From the NCBI GenBank assembly GCA_028289605.1, contig JANQON010000012.1:124001-188000 (forward strand): a stretch of 64,000 nt of DNA, written 5' to 3'. Position 1 is the first letter of the stretch; every line of letters begins with the position of its first letter. Positions 1 through 8,666 of this stretch are shown here, one piece after another. The notes beneath the pieces were generated by a model, which worked only from the letters and a program-made list of their open reading frames with translations, did not search any database and was not told where the DNA came from. Source of the stretch: Hyphococcus sp. (lineage in GTDB: Bacteria > Pseudomonadota > Alphaproteobacteria > Caulobacterales > Parvularculaceae). The position numbers were made by a program, and so were the translations under genes.

Positions 1-402
1 ATCACCGCTGTTGAGAGTTTCGTCGAAAACCTGCTCAGCTTATTGGCGACCAATGAAGCGCTTTATCGCGCAGCGTTTATCGCGGGCGAACGCATCAAGT
101 TCTTTGAGCACCAGAGTTCTTCCGGGATTTTCGCCCGCGCCGCCGACGAAGCGCGCATGGTTTGCCGTGAGGCTGTTGAACGCGGCGATTTGCAGGGTCG
201 TATCGATACGGATCAACTGGCGATGCGCCTATTCGCATCACAACGCCTCGCCAGGCAGGACTGGATGAACGGCTATATCGACCTTGATACGTATCGCATC
301 CAGGTTATGACGGGCATGTTCATCACTCTGTGCGCCGACGCCTCCCCTGCTTTCAAGGACCGCCTCATCGTAAAGATCGATGCGCTTTCAGCGCCGCTCT
401 AA
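1..402 (+). CDS. TetR-type transcriptional regulator, C-terminal part (5' end outside window)
   Basis: The reading frame is open from the first base of the window and stops at 402, so the N-terminal DNA-binding part is missing. About 133 residues remain. They look alpha-helical with charged/aliphatic spacing (for example YRAAFIAGER, RMVCREAVERGDL, RIDTDQLAMRLFASQRLA), which resembles the ligand-binding C-terminal domain of TetR/AcrR regulators. The TetR assignment is an inference from this pattern; no helix-turn-helix is visible here because it would lie upstream. The next gene starts 45 bp downstream and has its own ribosome binding site. Confidence 0.55.
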   Translation: MTAVESFVENLLSLLATNEALYRAAFIAGERIKFFEHQSSSGIFARAADEARMVCREAVERGDLQGRIDTDQLAMRLFASQRLARQDWMNGYIDLDTYRIQVMTGMFITLCADASPAFKDRLIVKIDALSAPL

Positions 403-447
403 ATCCCTATATGATAGCGTGGGCCACTGTTCACTCGAGGGGATCTG

Positions 448-951
448 ATGCCGTCCGTACTGAAATCTGCGACCGCCTTCGCCGCTCTTTCGCTTCTCGC
501 CGCCTGCGGGCGCGGCGGAGAAAACGAGGTCGGTGAGTTCAAGAACGATCTCATCGGCAATGAAATCAAGGTCCAGGCGCTGGCCGATCCAAAAGTCGAA
601 GGCGTGACCTGTCACCTTTCCCATTTCGACCGGGGCTTCTGGGACCGGGTCTCCAAAGGCAACTGGTTCGAAGACCCCTCCAACGCCTCCATCGCCTGCC
701 GCCAGACGGGCCCGATCGCCGTTGGCGATATCGATATGGACAAGAACGGGGAAGAGGTGTTCTCCCAGCGCATGAGCCTCGTCTTCAAATCGCTCGCGGT
801 GCGCCGGATCTATGATGTCGACAACAACACCCTGATTTACGTCGTATACAGCCGCAAGCCCATTGAGGGTTCGGCGAAAATGTCCCTGTCGACAATCTCA
901 TTGTACGACAACGAGGCGAGCGTCACAGCGCAGGCGGCGCCGGCGGAATAG
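448..951 (+). CDS. creA: CreA family lipoprotein
   Basis: 167 aa. The N-terminus is a lipoprotein signal ending in a lipobox (LAAC, Cys20), so the mature protein is predicted to be lipid-anchored in the envelope. The body matches the CreA family pattern: the segment DPKVEGVTCHLSHF, then SNASIACRQTGPI, then MSLVFKSLAVRRIYD. CreA is a conserved proteobacterial protein of unknown biochemical function; in E. coli it lies beside creBCD, but no creBC genes are present here. The ATG at 448 is preceded by GAGGGGA at a good distance. The C-terminal tail is Ala-rich. Confidence 0.85.
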   Translation: MPSVLKSATAFAALSLLAACGRGGENEVGEFKNDLIGNEIKVQALADPKVEGVTCHLSHFDRGFWDRVSKGNWFEDPSNASIACRQTGPIAVGDIDMDKNGEEVFSQRMSLVFKSLAVRRIYDVDNNTLIYVVYSRKPIEGSAKMSLSTISLYDNEASVTAQAAPAE

Positions 952-1026
952 CATTCCCGGTTCTCATTGCGGGCAAATGCGCGTAGCGTCTTGGATGAAA
1001 CGACATCGACACCGCGGGACGAGCCC

Positions 1027-2448
1027 ATGCGCAAACGCCTTTGCAAAATTGTTGCAACCATCGGCCCGGCGAGCTCTTCGCCGTCCATGCTGCGCCTGAT
1101 CCACAACGCGGGGGTTGATATATTCCGGCTCAATATGAGCCACGGTCAGCACGAAAAACTGTCCCTCATAGCGGAGAGCATTCGCCGCATCGAAAGGGAA
1201 ATCGCCACGCCGTTGGCGATCTTCGCCGACCTCCAGGGGCCGAAGATCCGCACCGGCGCCTTTCCGGGCGGCGGCTTGGAGCTGAAATTCGGCGAGACCT
1301 ACCGGTTGACCCTCGCCAAGGAAACGAGCGAGACGGGCGTTATTCCCATCCCGCATGCGGAACTCCTCGACGTGCTGGAGGTTGGCGACATCCTGAAGCT
1401 TGACGACGGCAAGCTGCAGGTGACTGTATCCGCGCGCGACGGCGACGATATCAGCGTTACGGCGAACACGCCGGGCGAACTCAAAGACCGCAAAGGCATC
1501 AACGTGCCGGGGCGCGCGCTGCCCATATCGGCATTGACCGAAAAAGACCGCGAGGATCTGGAATTCGCCCTCGATCTCGGCGTCGACTACATCGCTCTTT
1601 CCTTTGTTCAAAAGCCCGAAGACATCGACGAAGCGAAAGAGCTGATCCGGGGGCGCGCCGGCATTATCGCAAAAATCGAAAAGCCGTCGGCGGTCGATGA
1701 CCTCGGCGCCATTATCGATCGCGCAGACGCAGTCATGGTCGCGCGCGGCGATCTCGGCGTCGAATGCGCGCCCGAAGACGTGCCGCTGATCCAGCGGCGC
1801 ATCATCCGCGACTGCCGCCGCGCCGGTAAACCTGTGATCGTGGCCACCCACATGCTGGAGTCCATGGTGGAATCGATCGCGCCGACGCGCGCCGAGGCCT
1901 CTGACGTATCAACAGCGGTCTACCAGGGCGCCGATGCGGTGATGCTGTCGGCGGAGACCGCCGTCGGGCGCCATCCGCCCACGGCTGTGGCAATCATGGA
2001 TCGCATAATCGCCGCCACCGAGCGCGACGACGAATCCGGCAGCTACAAAATCCACCGGCATGAAGAGGAAGACTACACAACCGCCGATGCTATCACGCTG
2101 TCGGCGCGCCGGATTGCAGAGGTCCTCCATTGCCGCTTCGCCGTCGCCTACACCAAAACCGGATCGACGGCCCGGCGCCTCTCCCGCGACCGGCCCCATT
2201 GCCCCGTCATCGCCGCAACCCCGGACGAACGGGTCGCCCGCAACCTTGCGCTTCACTGGGGCGTCCTGCCGGTGGTTACCGAAGACATCTCCCACTTTCA
2301 TGAAATGATCGAAAAAGCCGATTATCTCGCCAAAACCAACGGCGGCGAAAACGGCGAGCGCATCATCATTCTCGCCGGCTATCCATTCGGGCGGCGCGGC
2401 AAAACCAACACCCTGAAAATCAGTCGCATCGGCGCCCTTGAAAGCTGA
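1027..2448 (+). CDS. pyk: Pyruvate kinase
   Basis: 473 aa cytosolic glycolytic enzyme making pyruvate and ATP from phosphoenolpyruvate and ADP. The start is taken as ATG 1027 (MRKRLCKIVATIGPAS), the usual N-terminus of the family; an in-frame TTG at 967 would add 20 unrelated residues. Seen in order: the N-terminal barrel segment FRLNMSHG, the B domain (about 70-165), the signature IIAKIEKPSAVDDL with the catalytic Lys, the metal-binding MVARGDLGVE, then VATHMLESM and the C-terminal regulatory domain with AVAYTKTGSTARRLSRDRP. Length is normal for type II bacterial pyruvate kinase. Confidence 0.96.
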   Translation: MRKRLCKIVATIGPASSSPSMLRLIHNAGVDIFRLNMSHGQHEKLSLIAESIRRIEREIATPLAIFADLQGPKIRTGAFPGGGLELKFGETYRLTLAKETSETGVIPIPHAELLDVLEVGDILKLDDGKLQVTVSARDGDDISVTANTPGELKDRKGINVPGRALPISALTEKDREDLEFALDLGVDYIALSFVQKPEDIDEAKELIRGRAGIIAKIEKPSAVDDLGAIIDRADAVMVARGDLGVECAPEDVPLIQRRIIRDCRRAGKPVIVATHMLESMVESIAPTRAEASDVSTAVYQGADAVMLSAETAVGRHPPTAVAIMDRIIAATERDDESGSYKIHRHEEEDYTTADAITLSARRIAEVLHCRFAVAYTKTGSTARRLSRDRPHCPVIAATPDERVARNLALHWGVLPVVTEDISHFHEMIEKADYLAKTNGGENGERIIILAGYPFGRRGKTNTLKISRIGALES

Positions 2449-2491
2449 GAGGCGCAGCGCGAAATTCTGCTGGCACACTGGGAGGACGGCA

Positions 2492-3196
2492 ATGGTCGAC
2501 ACGCGGGTCCATGACTACGACATCGACGGAAAAACCTATCAGGCGTTTATCGCCCACAACGGCGCGCCGGCGCCGACGATACTGATCTGTCACGCCTGGG
2601 CGGGCCGTTCTGACTTTGAAAACGACAAGGCCCGCGCCATCGCCGGCCTCGGCTACACGGGCGTCGCTATCGATCTCTTCGGCAAAGGCGTTCTGGGAAC
2701 TTCGACGGAAGAAAATCAGGCGCTGATCGAGCCCTTCGTCGGCGACCGGGCGATGTTGCAAAAGCGTCTCGCCGGCAACATCGCCATGGCGAAATCGCTG
2801 GCGGAAGCGGACGCAGGCCGAGTCGCCGCCATCGGATTTTGTTTCGGCGGTTTGTGCGTTCTCGATATGGCGCGATCCGGCGCCGCCGTCGACGGAGTCG
2901 TCAGTTTTCACGGCCTGCTCGGCGCGCCGGGGAACACGATCGACAAAATCGACGCCAAGGTGTTGGCCCTGCACGGATGGGACGACCCGATGGCGCCGCC
3001 TTCCGACGTTGAAGCCTTCGGGGCGGAAATGAATGCGGCCAAAGCCGACTGGCAGCTTCACGCCTATGGCGGCGTCTTGCACGCGTTCACCAATCCGGCC
3101 GCAGCCGATCCTGATTTCGGCACCGTTTTCGACGCTGACGCCGATCGGCGATCATGGACCGCGATGCAGAATTTTCTGAACGAACTCTACGGTTAG
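2492..3196 (+). CDS. Dienelactone hydrolase family protein
   Basis: 234 aa alpha/beta hydrolase, predicted cytosolic. The nucleophile elbow is GFCFGG (a Cys in the dienelactone hydrolase style), the acid is in HGWDDPMAP and the His is in LHAFTNPAA, so the full Cys-Asp-His triad is present. The start at ATG 2492 is supported by GGAGG just upstream; an in-frame start at 2438 overlaps the end of pyk and adds an unrelated leader. It follows pyk by 43 bp and could be co-transcribed. Substrate is unknown: many chromosomal members are not in chloroaromatic pathways, and no such pathway genes lie nearby. Confidence 0.88.
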   Translation: MVDTRVHDYDIDGKTYQAFIAHNGAPAPTILICHAWAGRSDFENDKARAIAGLGYTGVAIDLFGKGVLGTSTEENQALIEPFVGDRAMLQKRLAGNIAMAKSLAEADAGRVAAIGFCFGGLCVLDMARSGAAVDGVVSFHGLLGAPGNTIDKIDAKVLALHGWDDPMAPPSDVEAFGAEMNAAKADWQLHAYGGVLHAFTNPAAADPDFGTVFDADADRRSWTAMQNFLNELYG

Positions 3197-3227
3197 TCTT
3201 CTTCACGGTTCCATCGCGGGGAACGCT

Positions 3228-3692
3228 CTAGCCCTGAAGCCGCGCCAGCATAGTGTCCCGCGCTTCATTGATTTTCGCAGCCAAGTAATCCGTACCCCCA
3301 TGATCGGGATGGGTGTTGGCGATCAGCTTGCGATGGGCGGCCTTGATTTCCTCTGCTGATGCGTCTCGGGCGACGCCCAGCAACGCGGCGGCCTCATCAA
3401 CGTCCATTATTTTGGCAGGCGCAGACGCCCGCCCGCTCGTCGCTTCGCGCTCTTCGACGGCGCGGTCGCGCCACATCTCAATGGCGGCGACGCCGCCCGC
3501 GGCGATCAATACCATAAAGGCAAGGGGCCACAGCTTGGCGGCAAAGAGCGCCGCTGCGAGCCCCAGCCACACCACGCCTTTCAGCATCGTCACATTGCGC
3601 GCCCCGGACGCGGACCCGCTCCGGGCGAGCCGCCACAACAACCACCCGGCGCCGACGCCCGCCAACAGCAATGCCAAAAGACCCAGCGTCAT
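3228..3692 (-). CDS. Membrane-anchored DnaJ-domain protein
   Basis: 154 aa. The N-terminal third carries two hydrophobic segments (about residues 2-21 and 38-68), followed by a basic/acidic linker and a C-terminal J-domain from about residue 98: MDVDEAAALLGVARDASAEEIKAA is its start, and the HPD tripeptide that stimulates Hsp70 ATPase is present in ANTHPDHGG. The layout resembles Pam18/TIM14-like bacterial J-proteins. It is predicted to bring DnaK to the inner membrane face, but the client is unknown. It faces the dienelactone hydrolase gene end-to-end with a 31 bp gap. Confidence 0.85.
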   Translation of the reverse strand: MTLGLLALLLAGVGAGWLLWRLARSGSASGARNVTMLKGVVWLGLAAALFAAKLWPLAFMVLIAAGGVAAIEMWRDRAVEEREATSGRASAPAKIMDVDEAAALLGVARDASAEEIKAAHRKLIANTHPDHGGTDYLAAKINEARDTMLARLQG

Positions 3693-3777
3693 GGAAGATG
3701 ATCCTCAATCGCGCCGCACATCCCGTCGGCGACAATAGCACGCGCGCGATGCGGTTCGCAGCGAAACCGTGCGCCCT

Positions 3778-4617
3778 TTAGGCCGCGACTTCCTGCGGCG
3801 CAGCGTCGTCGGTCGACGCCGCTTTCAAATTGAGCGTCGCCACGAGCGAGCGAATCTCCAGCCGCGCCGTGACGTGACTCATGGTGGACAGGCGAACCGG
3901 AGAGCCTTTCCCGCCGAGATCCAGCAGGGTCAATCCCATGGGAAACAGCTCGCGATAGATGACCCGGTCGCCGAAACCGCGGGCCAGACGAAAACCGATG
4001 CGAGCCGACAGATCGTCGAGTTTTTCGCCCATGTGTTTCTTGTTGTTGGCGCGCGTCGCAGAAAGACGATTTCGCAAGACCACCCAGTCGATATTGCCCG
4101 GCACGCCGGCCATGGCGCGCCGCTTGCGCGCTTCCCACACCATCTCGCTGTAAAGGCTGGGACCGGTTATCCGTCCTGTTTCCGGATCGATGCGCGCCAG
4201 AAGATCGAAATCAACGAAACTGTCGTTAAGGGGCGTCACAATCGTGTCGGCGTGAAGATGCGCCAGGCGTGACAGATGCGTGTTTGCGCCGGGACAGTCG
4301 ATAACCGCAAAATCACAGCCCGAGAGCGCGGCCAGTCCGGCCTTGAGGTTCTCCGTCTCTTGCCGCTTTGACTCCTCTCGACTGTCCAGCGACGACGGCT
4401 CGACGGTCGAAACAACCGGAAACACCAGTTCTTTCTGGTTGAGATCGCTGAACTTTCGGCGGTTCTCCAGATACCGGGTCAAGCTCTGCTGGCGCAAATC
4501 GAGGTCGATCGCCCCCACTCGGCGACCGCTCTTGAGCAGGGCTACGATCACGTGCATCGCCGTGGTCGACTTGCCTGATCCGCCTTTTTCGTTCCCAAGA
4601 ACAATGACATGGGTCAT
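3778..4617 (-). CDS. mipZ: Division-plane positioning ATPase MipZ
   Basis: 279 aa ParA-family ATPase. The deviant Walker A motif GNEKGGSGKST is at residues 8-18 with the signature Lys11. The following RVGAIDLDLRQQSLTRYLENR is characteristic of MipZ rather than ParA or MinD, and FAVIDCPGANTHLSRLAH carries the Walker B region. In Caulobacter, MipZ forms a gradient from the ParB-bound pole and inhibits FtsZ assembly there, placing the division site at midcell. No parAB genes are in the window. The gene is divergent from the PapD-like chaperone gene at 4744; the space between holds a GTTAACCTTT motif (see 4682-4699). Confidence 0.95.
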   Translation of the reverse strand: MTHVIVLGNEKGGSGKSTTAMHVIVALLKSGRRVGAIDLDLRQQSLTRYLENRRKFSDLNQKELVFPVVSTVEPSSLDSREESKRQETENLKAGLAALSGCDFAVIDCPGANTHLSRLAHLHADTIVTPLNDSFVDFDLLARIDPETGRITGPSLYSEMVWEARKRRAMAGVPGNIDWVVLRNRLSATRANNKKHMGEKLDDLSARIGFRLARGFGDRVIYRELFPMGLTLLDLGGKGSPVRLSTMSHVTARLEIRSLVATLNLKAASTDDAAPQEVAA

Positions 4618-4681
4618 TGCTGATATCCTCGTCCTGCCGGCGGCCTTCGCAGTTGCGCGCTCATCTCAGCCGCGCGCCCGT

Positions 4682-4699
4682 CGGCGTTAACCTTTACCC
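4682..4699. promoter_or_regulatory. CGGCGTTAACCTTTACCC motif in mipZ divergent promoter region
   Basis: This 18-base string lies between mipZ and the divergent chaperone gene. It recurs with one change (A to G) at 26023-26040 between the PBP1A and amidase genes. It contains TTAACC, which resembles a CtrA half-site. A role as a regulator site is inferred only from the recurrence in intergenic DNA next to cell-division and wall genes. Confidence 0.35.
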
Positions 4700-4743
4700 C
4701 GATCCTGATCATTGCGCCGATTCTTGCAAGGCGCGCGATAGTT

Positions 4744-5541
4744 ATGAAATCGCTTCTGACAGCCATTCTGGTTCTTTTCTGGGCGGGACAGTCCCGTGCC
4801 GATATTGGCGTATCGCCCTTGCGCGAGGTCCTCGACGACAAGACGCGCCAAGTGCATTTCGTGGTCTCAAACCCAACCTCGCGCATCATGGACGGGCGCG
4901 CCAGCTGGATAGACCTTACCGCCACCGAGACAGGGTATCGCGAAGCCGTCATCGGAACGCGCAGGCAATTGAGCGCGGCGCCGTATCTGACCCTGTCGCC
5001 CGCCCATTTTCGCCTCGAACCGGGCGCCCGGATCACCGTGACCGTACGTTTGAGGGACGCACAGCGCGCGCCTGCGGGGGAACGACGCTCCCACCTCCTT
5101 ATTGAAACCGGCGCGGCGCGCACTCTTTTGCGCAAAGCCGGCGATCGCGGGCTGCAGGTCGATATCGGCGCCGGCGTATCGGTTCCGGTCATCCTGCGCG
5201 GCTCGGGCAAAGCCGGCGCGAAAATCGAAAACACCCGGCTATTGCGGGATTCCGACGGCATGCTGCTGCTGTCGACGTCAATCAAGCCTGTCGGCAAGCA
5301 CTCCACCTTCGGGCGCCTCGTCGCGACCTTCCATCCGGACGCCAACGACACAGCGTCCCATCGTTTAGCTGAGCGCGAGAATGTGGCCGGCTATCCGGAC
5401 GCTGAGAGACGAACGGTGGAACTGCCGCTCGGCTTCTTTTCTCTTGGGCGGGGAGAACTCACTTTGCGCTATGAAGGCGCAGGCGAGTTTCAGGGCCGTA
5501 TTTTCGATGAGCGGCGCTTTGATATTACGCCGCCGGAATAG
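4744..5541 (+). CDS. PapD-like periplasmic chaperone (fimbrial-chaperone fold)
   Basis: 265 aa. The N-terminus is a Sec signal peptide ending near SRADIGVSPLR. The first domain has the beta-strand pattern of the PapD-like fold: VHFVVSNPTSRIM (strand with the conserved NP), then SAAPYLTLSPAHFRLEPGARITVTVRL. The second domain is weaker and ends in RFDITPPE. In chaperone-usher systems such proteins hold pilus subunits, but no usher or pilin gene is present nearby, so it looks like an orphan. It is divergent from mipZ and its end meets the SPOR gene with a 2 bp gap. Confidence 0.72.
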   Translation: MKSLLTAILVLFWAGQSRADIGVSPLREVLDDKTRQVHFVVSNPTSRIMDGRASWIDLTATETGYREAVIGTRRQLSAAPYLTLSPAHFRLEPGARITVTVRLRDAQRAPAGERRSHLLIETGAARTLLRKAGDRGLQVDIGAGVSVPVILRGSGKAGAKIENTRLLRDSDGMLLLSTSIKPVGKHSTFGRLVATFHPDANDTASHRLAERENVAGYPDAERRTVELPLGFFSLGRGELTLRYEGAGEFQGRIFDERRFDITPPE

Positions 5542-5543
5542 TC

Positions 5544-6299
5544 TCACCCGCCTGTCTCGGTGAGCGAGAGGCGTTCGCCCGAAAACTCCGACACGGAGCA
5601 AAAAAGCCCCTTGGTTTTGAGATTGGAGCACAAGGCCTCGGCCTTTTCGCGCGATGACAATCCGCCGCCGATGAGACGCAGGAACAGCCCTTTCTCCGGC
5701 ACTTCGACGGCGTCGACCCGGGGCTCCAGCAAGCCAAGCTCGTCGGGATTTTCCCGCTGCAGTTTGCGCCAGCCGTCTCGCGCCTCGCGCGCTTTGCGGT
5801 AAGAGGCCAGATGAACGCCGAACAGCGCCGTCGGCGCGGCGGCCGCCGTTTCCGCCTCATTTTCAAAAACCGCGTCGGTCGAAGCGAATGTCGGCTGGGT
5901 GAACCGCGGCGCTGATTCCACCGGCACTTCGGACTTCGCCATCTCCGGCGCTTCGGGATTGTCCACAACCGGCTTCGGCGCCGCCCCGGAATCGCGCAAG
6001 GCGACCGCCGTTTCAGCCGGCGCGGCCACGTCTTCTTCCAGCGCCGCCTCCGCCTCGGCTTCTTCCGCCTCGCCGGCGCGCCTCAGCGATTCGTTCTCCC
6101 GCTGCAACTCCAGCACGCGATTCGCCAAGCGCGCATTTTCGGTCTGCAGACGCGCCAGCTTGGTCTGCAGCTCAATAGTGCGCACGTTGGAATAAGGATC
6201 ATTGGACGCCGCGCCGTCCGCTTTTTCCCCGGAGAACGTCGAACACGCTGCAGTCAGAAAGACTGTTGAAGTCAAAGCCAAGAGCTTTGCGACGCGCAA
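5544..6299 (-). CDS. SPOR-domain lipoprotein
   Basis: 251 aa. A lipoprotein signal ends at TAAC (Cys19). Residues 35-80 form a heptad-rich coiled coil (TIELQTKLARLQTENARLANRV and on), followed by an Ala/Glu-rich low-complexity linker and a C-terminal SPOR domain from about 170 (LFGVHLASYRKAREARDGW ... FLRLIGGGLSSREKAEALC). SPOR domains bind denuded glycan at the septum, so a role in division or wall remodelling is likely. The start is a TTG at 6299: AAGGAG lies 8 bases upstream, while the nearer ATG is out of frame and too close to it. Confidence 0.8.
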   Translation of the reverse strand: MRVAKLLALTSTVFLTAACSTFSGEKADGAASNDPYSNVRTIELQTKLARLQTENARLANRVLELQRENESLRRAGEAEEAEAEAALEEDVAAPAETAVALRDSGAAPKPVVDNPEAPEMAKSEVPVESAPRFTQPTFASTDAVFENEAETAAAAPTALFGVHLASYRKAREARDGWRKLQRENPDELGLLEPRVDAVEVPEKGLFLRLIGGGLSSREKAEALCSNLKTKGLFCSVSEFSGERLSLTETGG

Positions 6300-6408
6300 G
6301 TCTCATTCTCCTTAACTGGACACCCGGAAGGGGCGGAATCTACCCGTCCGCCATGCACCATACCGGGCGCTGGGGCTCGCGCCAAGATGATAAGATCCGT
6401 CCGAAGAC

Positions 6409-7227
6409 TCAAGTTTTTGCTTTGGATTCGTAGAAATCCCCAAAATCAATCGCCGTCACCGTGACCGCCGCCTGATCGGCGTCTTTCTCCAGCAGGGCGA
6501 TATCGGCGAGACGCGCCGTCGCCTGGTCCGGGCCGCCGGCGAAGAAGGCCAGGATTTCGGCAATTCCGTCATTGTCGAAATCAAGGACGGCGATTTCCTC
6601 GATAAACGTCGTCTGGCCGCCCGCGGCGACCCGCCACGCGGTGTCGCTGATCCTCTCAATCTCTGGATCGCCCGGCGCATCAATGTCCTCAGCGCCCAAC
6701 CGCAGGAACCTGTCGGCGCTAATCGATGCGACCTCGCCCAGCTCCAAGCCGTCATCCGCGAAGTGATTCGTTGTCGCGGTCTGGGCGCGCATCAGCATTT
6801 CAATGACGCCGCACGCGCGAACAAAAAACGCCTCCCGCCGCATCTCTCGAGACGTCGGCGCATACCAGCCGTCATATCGAAGCTCGCCATAGTCCCGGCA
6901 TGTCTTCGGCTCCGCCGCCGACCGCGCCCCATCCGTGGGATGGCGCATGGTCACCGCCATCGCCCCGCGCTCCGGATCAATCAGCGGCTCAATACGCCAG
7001 CCGGCGATCTCGGCCGACGTAAAACACCGGTTCTGATCTCCCGGAATAAAATCGATATCCGCCTTGAGACAGATTTCCTCGCCGCCGAATGAGACTTGGT
7101 GCAGGGCGTCTGTATCCGCGTCGGCCGTTTCATCACTGTCTCTAAGCGTGGAAACGCCAAACACGCCCGCCGCCGCCGCGCCGAGACCGGCCGCGCCCAT
7201 GATCAGCCCCCGAACCGCGCTCACCAT
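6409..7227 (-). CDS. Hypothetical secreted or membrane-anchored protein
   Basis: 272 aa. Function not recognised. The N-terminus (MVSAVRGLIMGAAGLGAAAA) is a hydrophobic signal or anchor. The mature part has several Cys, and near the C-terminus an acidic loop LDFDNDGIAEILAFFAGG of the kind seen in FG-GAP/EF-hand-like calcium-binding loops. It starts 13 bp after the DUF1489 gene ends and is probably in the same operon. Start chosen at ATG 7227 (AGGGAT upstream); a longer in-frame extension to 7326 would overlap the DUF1489 coding region. Confidence 0.6.
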   Translation of the reverse strand: MVSAVRGLIMGAAGLGAAAAGVFGVSTLRDSDETADADTDALHQVSFGGEEICLKADIDFIPGDQNRCFTSAEIAGWRIEPLIDPERGAMAVTMRHPTDGARSAAEPKTCRDYGELRYDGWYAPTSREMRREAFFVRACGVIEMLMRAQTATTNHFADDGLELGEVASISADRFLRLGAEDIDAPGDPEIERISDTAWRVAAGGQTTFIEEIAVLDFDNDGIAEILAFFAGGPDQATARLADIALLEKDADQAAVTVTAIDFGDFYESKAKT

Positions 7228-7240
7228 ATTCGTATCATCC

Positions 7241-7672
7241 CTATAGCAACCCCAGATCCGCCAGCGCCGCGGACAGCTCCGGCGGCGTTTGTTTACCATG
7301 ATGGGCGGCCAGATCGGAAGGCGCATCTTCCGCAGTCAGATAGCGCCAGCCCTGAAACGCGCGCCTTGGCTGCGCCTCTGTCAGGATCAGCGCCGGCTTC
7401 AGAATGACCGCCGTTCGTTCAATGCCGTCATCGCCGCGATGCGGCTCAATATCCAGAATCTGCTGACGGGCGAGGACGTTGCCTTTGATGACCCAATAAA
7501 TCGAGCCGCCGTCAAGAAGCTCCTCACGCCGACGCGGGCGCATGCGCGTCACGCAGTCATGGACGCGCCCCCGGCCCCGCTCTTGGTTCCATCTGACCCG
7601 CCGGTCGACCCAGTCTTGTTGGTCGTCCACCGTCGATGCGCCAACGCAGAGTTTCACTAGATGAAGCGGCAT
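7241..7672 (-). CDS. DUF1489 family protein
   Basis: 143 aa. The N-terminus MPLHLVKLCVGA, the following VTRMRPRRREELLDGGSIYWVIKG and the LARQQILDIEP segment are the hallmarks of DUF1489, a family found in alphaproteobacteria and of unknown function. No signal peptide or membrane segment is seen, so it is predicted cytosolic. It is followed closely by the hypothetical gene at 6409-7227 and preceded (22 bp) by the lysozyme-like gene on the same strand. Confidence 0.9.
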   Translation of the reverse strand: MPLHLVKLCVGASTVDDQQDWVDRRVRWNQERGRGRVHDCVTRMRPRRREELLDGGSIYWVIKGNVLARQQILDIEPHRGDDGIERTAVILKPALILTEAQPRRAFQGWRYLTAEDAPSDLAAHHGKQTPPELSAALADLGLL

Positions 7673-7694
7673 GCGCCTGTCGTCTCGGGCTTTG

Positions 7695-8666
7695 TTAATC
7701 CGCGATGGTCAGCCGCGAAACATCACGCGCGCGCTGGCGTTTTAAGTCATGCCGAGAGATGCGTTTTACAAGGATATAGAGAATAAAATAACACATGGCG
7801 GCGCCGATGGCGGCGAGCCACATGGGCAGGTTTTCAAAAATTGCGGCGAAACGGTCATATGACAGACCGAGCATTGCCGCGAGACCCGGCGCTTCCTGGC
7901 CCACAAGCAGCAATAAGCCGATGCCGGTCATGGAAAGAGCCAGCATGCCCGCGAGCATGGCGCCGATGGTCACGCCCATATCGGCGTACTCTTCTTCCTT
8001 GGAAATAATCATTTTCGTCGGATCGCCGGACAGCGCCTGGGTCGCCGCGAACAACGCACGGGTGCGCGCTGCTTTTTCTTCCGGGCTCAATTGGCGTTTG
8101 CGATCTCCGCGCACCTCATCGAAATTCACCACCGGTTTTGCGTTCAGCACCTTGTCCGAAACGAACTCGGGCTCGCATTCCGAGGCCGGCGAAACATCAG
8201 AGCTGGGAACAACCAACGATGCGTCCGTCGGCATCAGGAACAGCGACTTTTCCGCCGCGCGGCGCCGCACGAGACCATCGAGCGAAACCAGCTCGTTGTT
8301 CACGAAAGCCTTCGTCCAGAGTTCGAACGCGTTGGCGGCGCCGATCTTGTCGCCGGCGTTGAGCTTGCGCAAAACGGTCGAGCGCTTCCAGTTCTCTTCC
8401 CCAATATTGAAGATCAACGACACCAGCGCGTCGTTCTCGTTCTGATTGAGCGGCGCCCGGACGGTATCGGCGATCAATTGTTCAATAGGCTGAACATCCT
8501 CGCGCAGCAGCCTTTCCGCGTCGCCTTCGGTGACGCTCATGCCGTGACGCGCCGACGACGTGTGGCCGTATCCGACAGTCCACTGCTCGCTGGGCGAATA
8601 ATGGGCCGCCATACGCAGCCCTTCATACCCTTTGATCAGATTAAGGCCGGTCTCTCCCGTCTTCAT
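7695..8666 (-). CDS. GH24 lysozyme-like protein with C-terminal membrane segments
   Basis: 323 aa. Residues 1-135 are a phage-type lysozyme domain (glycoside hydrolase 24): IKGYEGLRMAAHYSPSEQ with the catalytic Glu15, then WTVGYGHTSSARHGM, then LNQNENDALVSLIFNIG. This would cleave the MurNAc-GlcNAc bond of peptidoglycan. A linker follows (about 140-230), and then two hydrophobic segments near 238-262 and 283-305 with a basic tail, an architecture unlike a soluble endolysin. No signal peptide precedes the enzyme domain. There are no phage genes nearby. Start chosen at ATG 8666, where the domain begins; an in-frame ATG at 8741 would add 25 residues. Confidence 0.75.
   Translation of the reverse strand: MKTGETGLNLIKGYEGLRMAAHYSPSEQWTVGYGHTSSARHGMSVTEGDAERLLREDVQPIEQLIADTVRAPLNQNENDALVSLIFNIGEENWKRSTVLRKLNAGDKIGAANAFELWTKAFVNNELVSLDGLVRRRAAEKSLFLMPTDASLVVPSSDVSPASECEPEFVSDKVLNAKPVVNFDEVRGDRKRQLSPEEKAARTRALFAATQALSGDPTKMIISKEEEYADMGVTIGAMLAGMLALSMTGIGLLLLVGQEAPGLAAMLGLSYDRFAAIFENLPMWLAAIGAAMCYFILYILVKRISRHDLKRQRARDVSRLTIAD

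Noticed and set aside
964-1851. 295-residue open frame on the minus strand opposite pyruvate kinase
   Set aside because: It is a shadow of the pyk codons. The protein is His/Asp/Arg-rich with no domain pattern and pyk itself is unambiguous.
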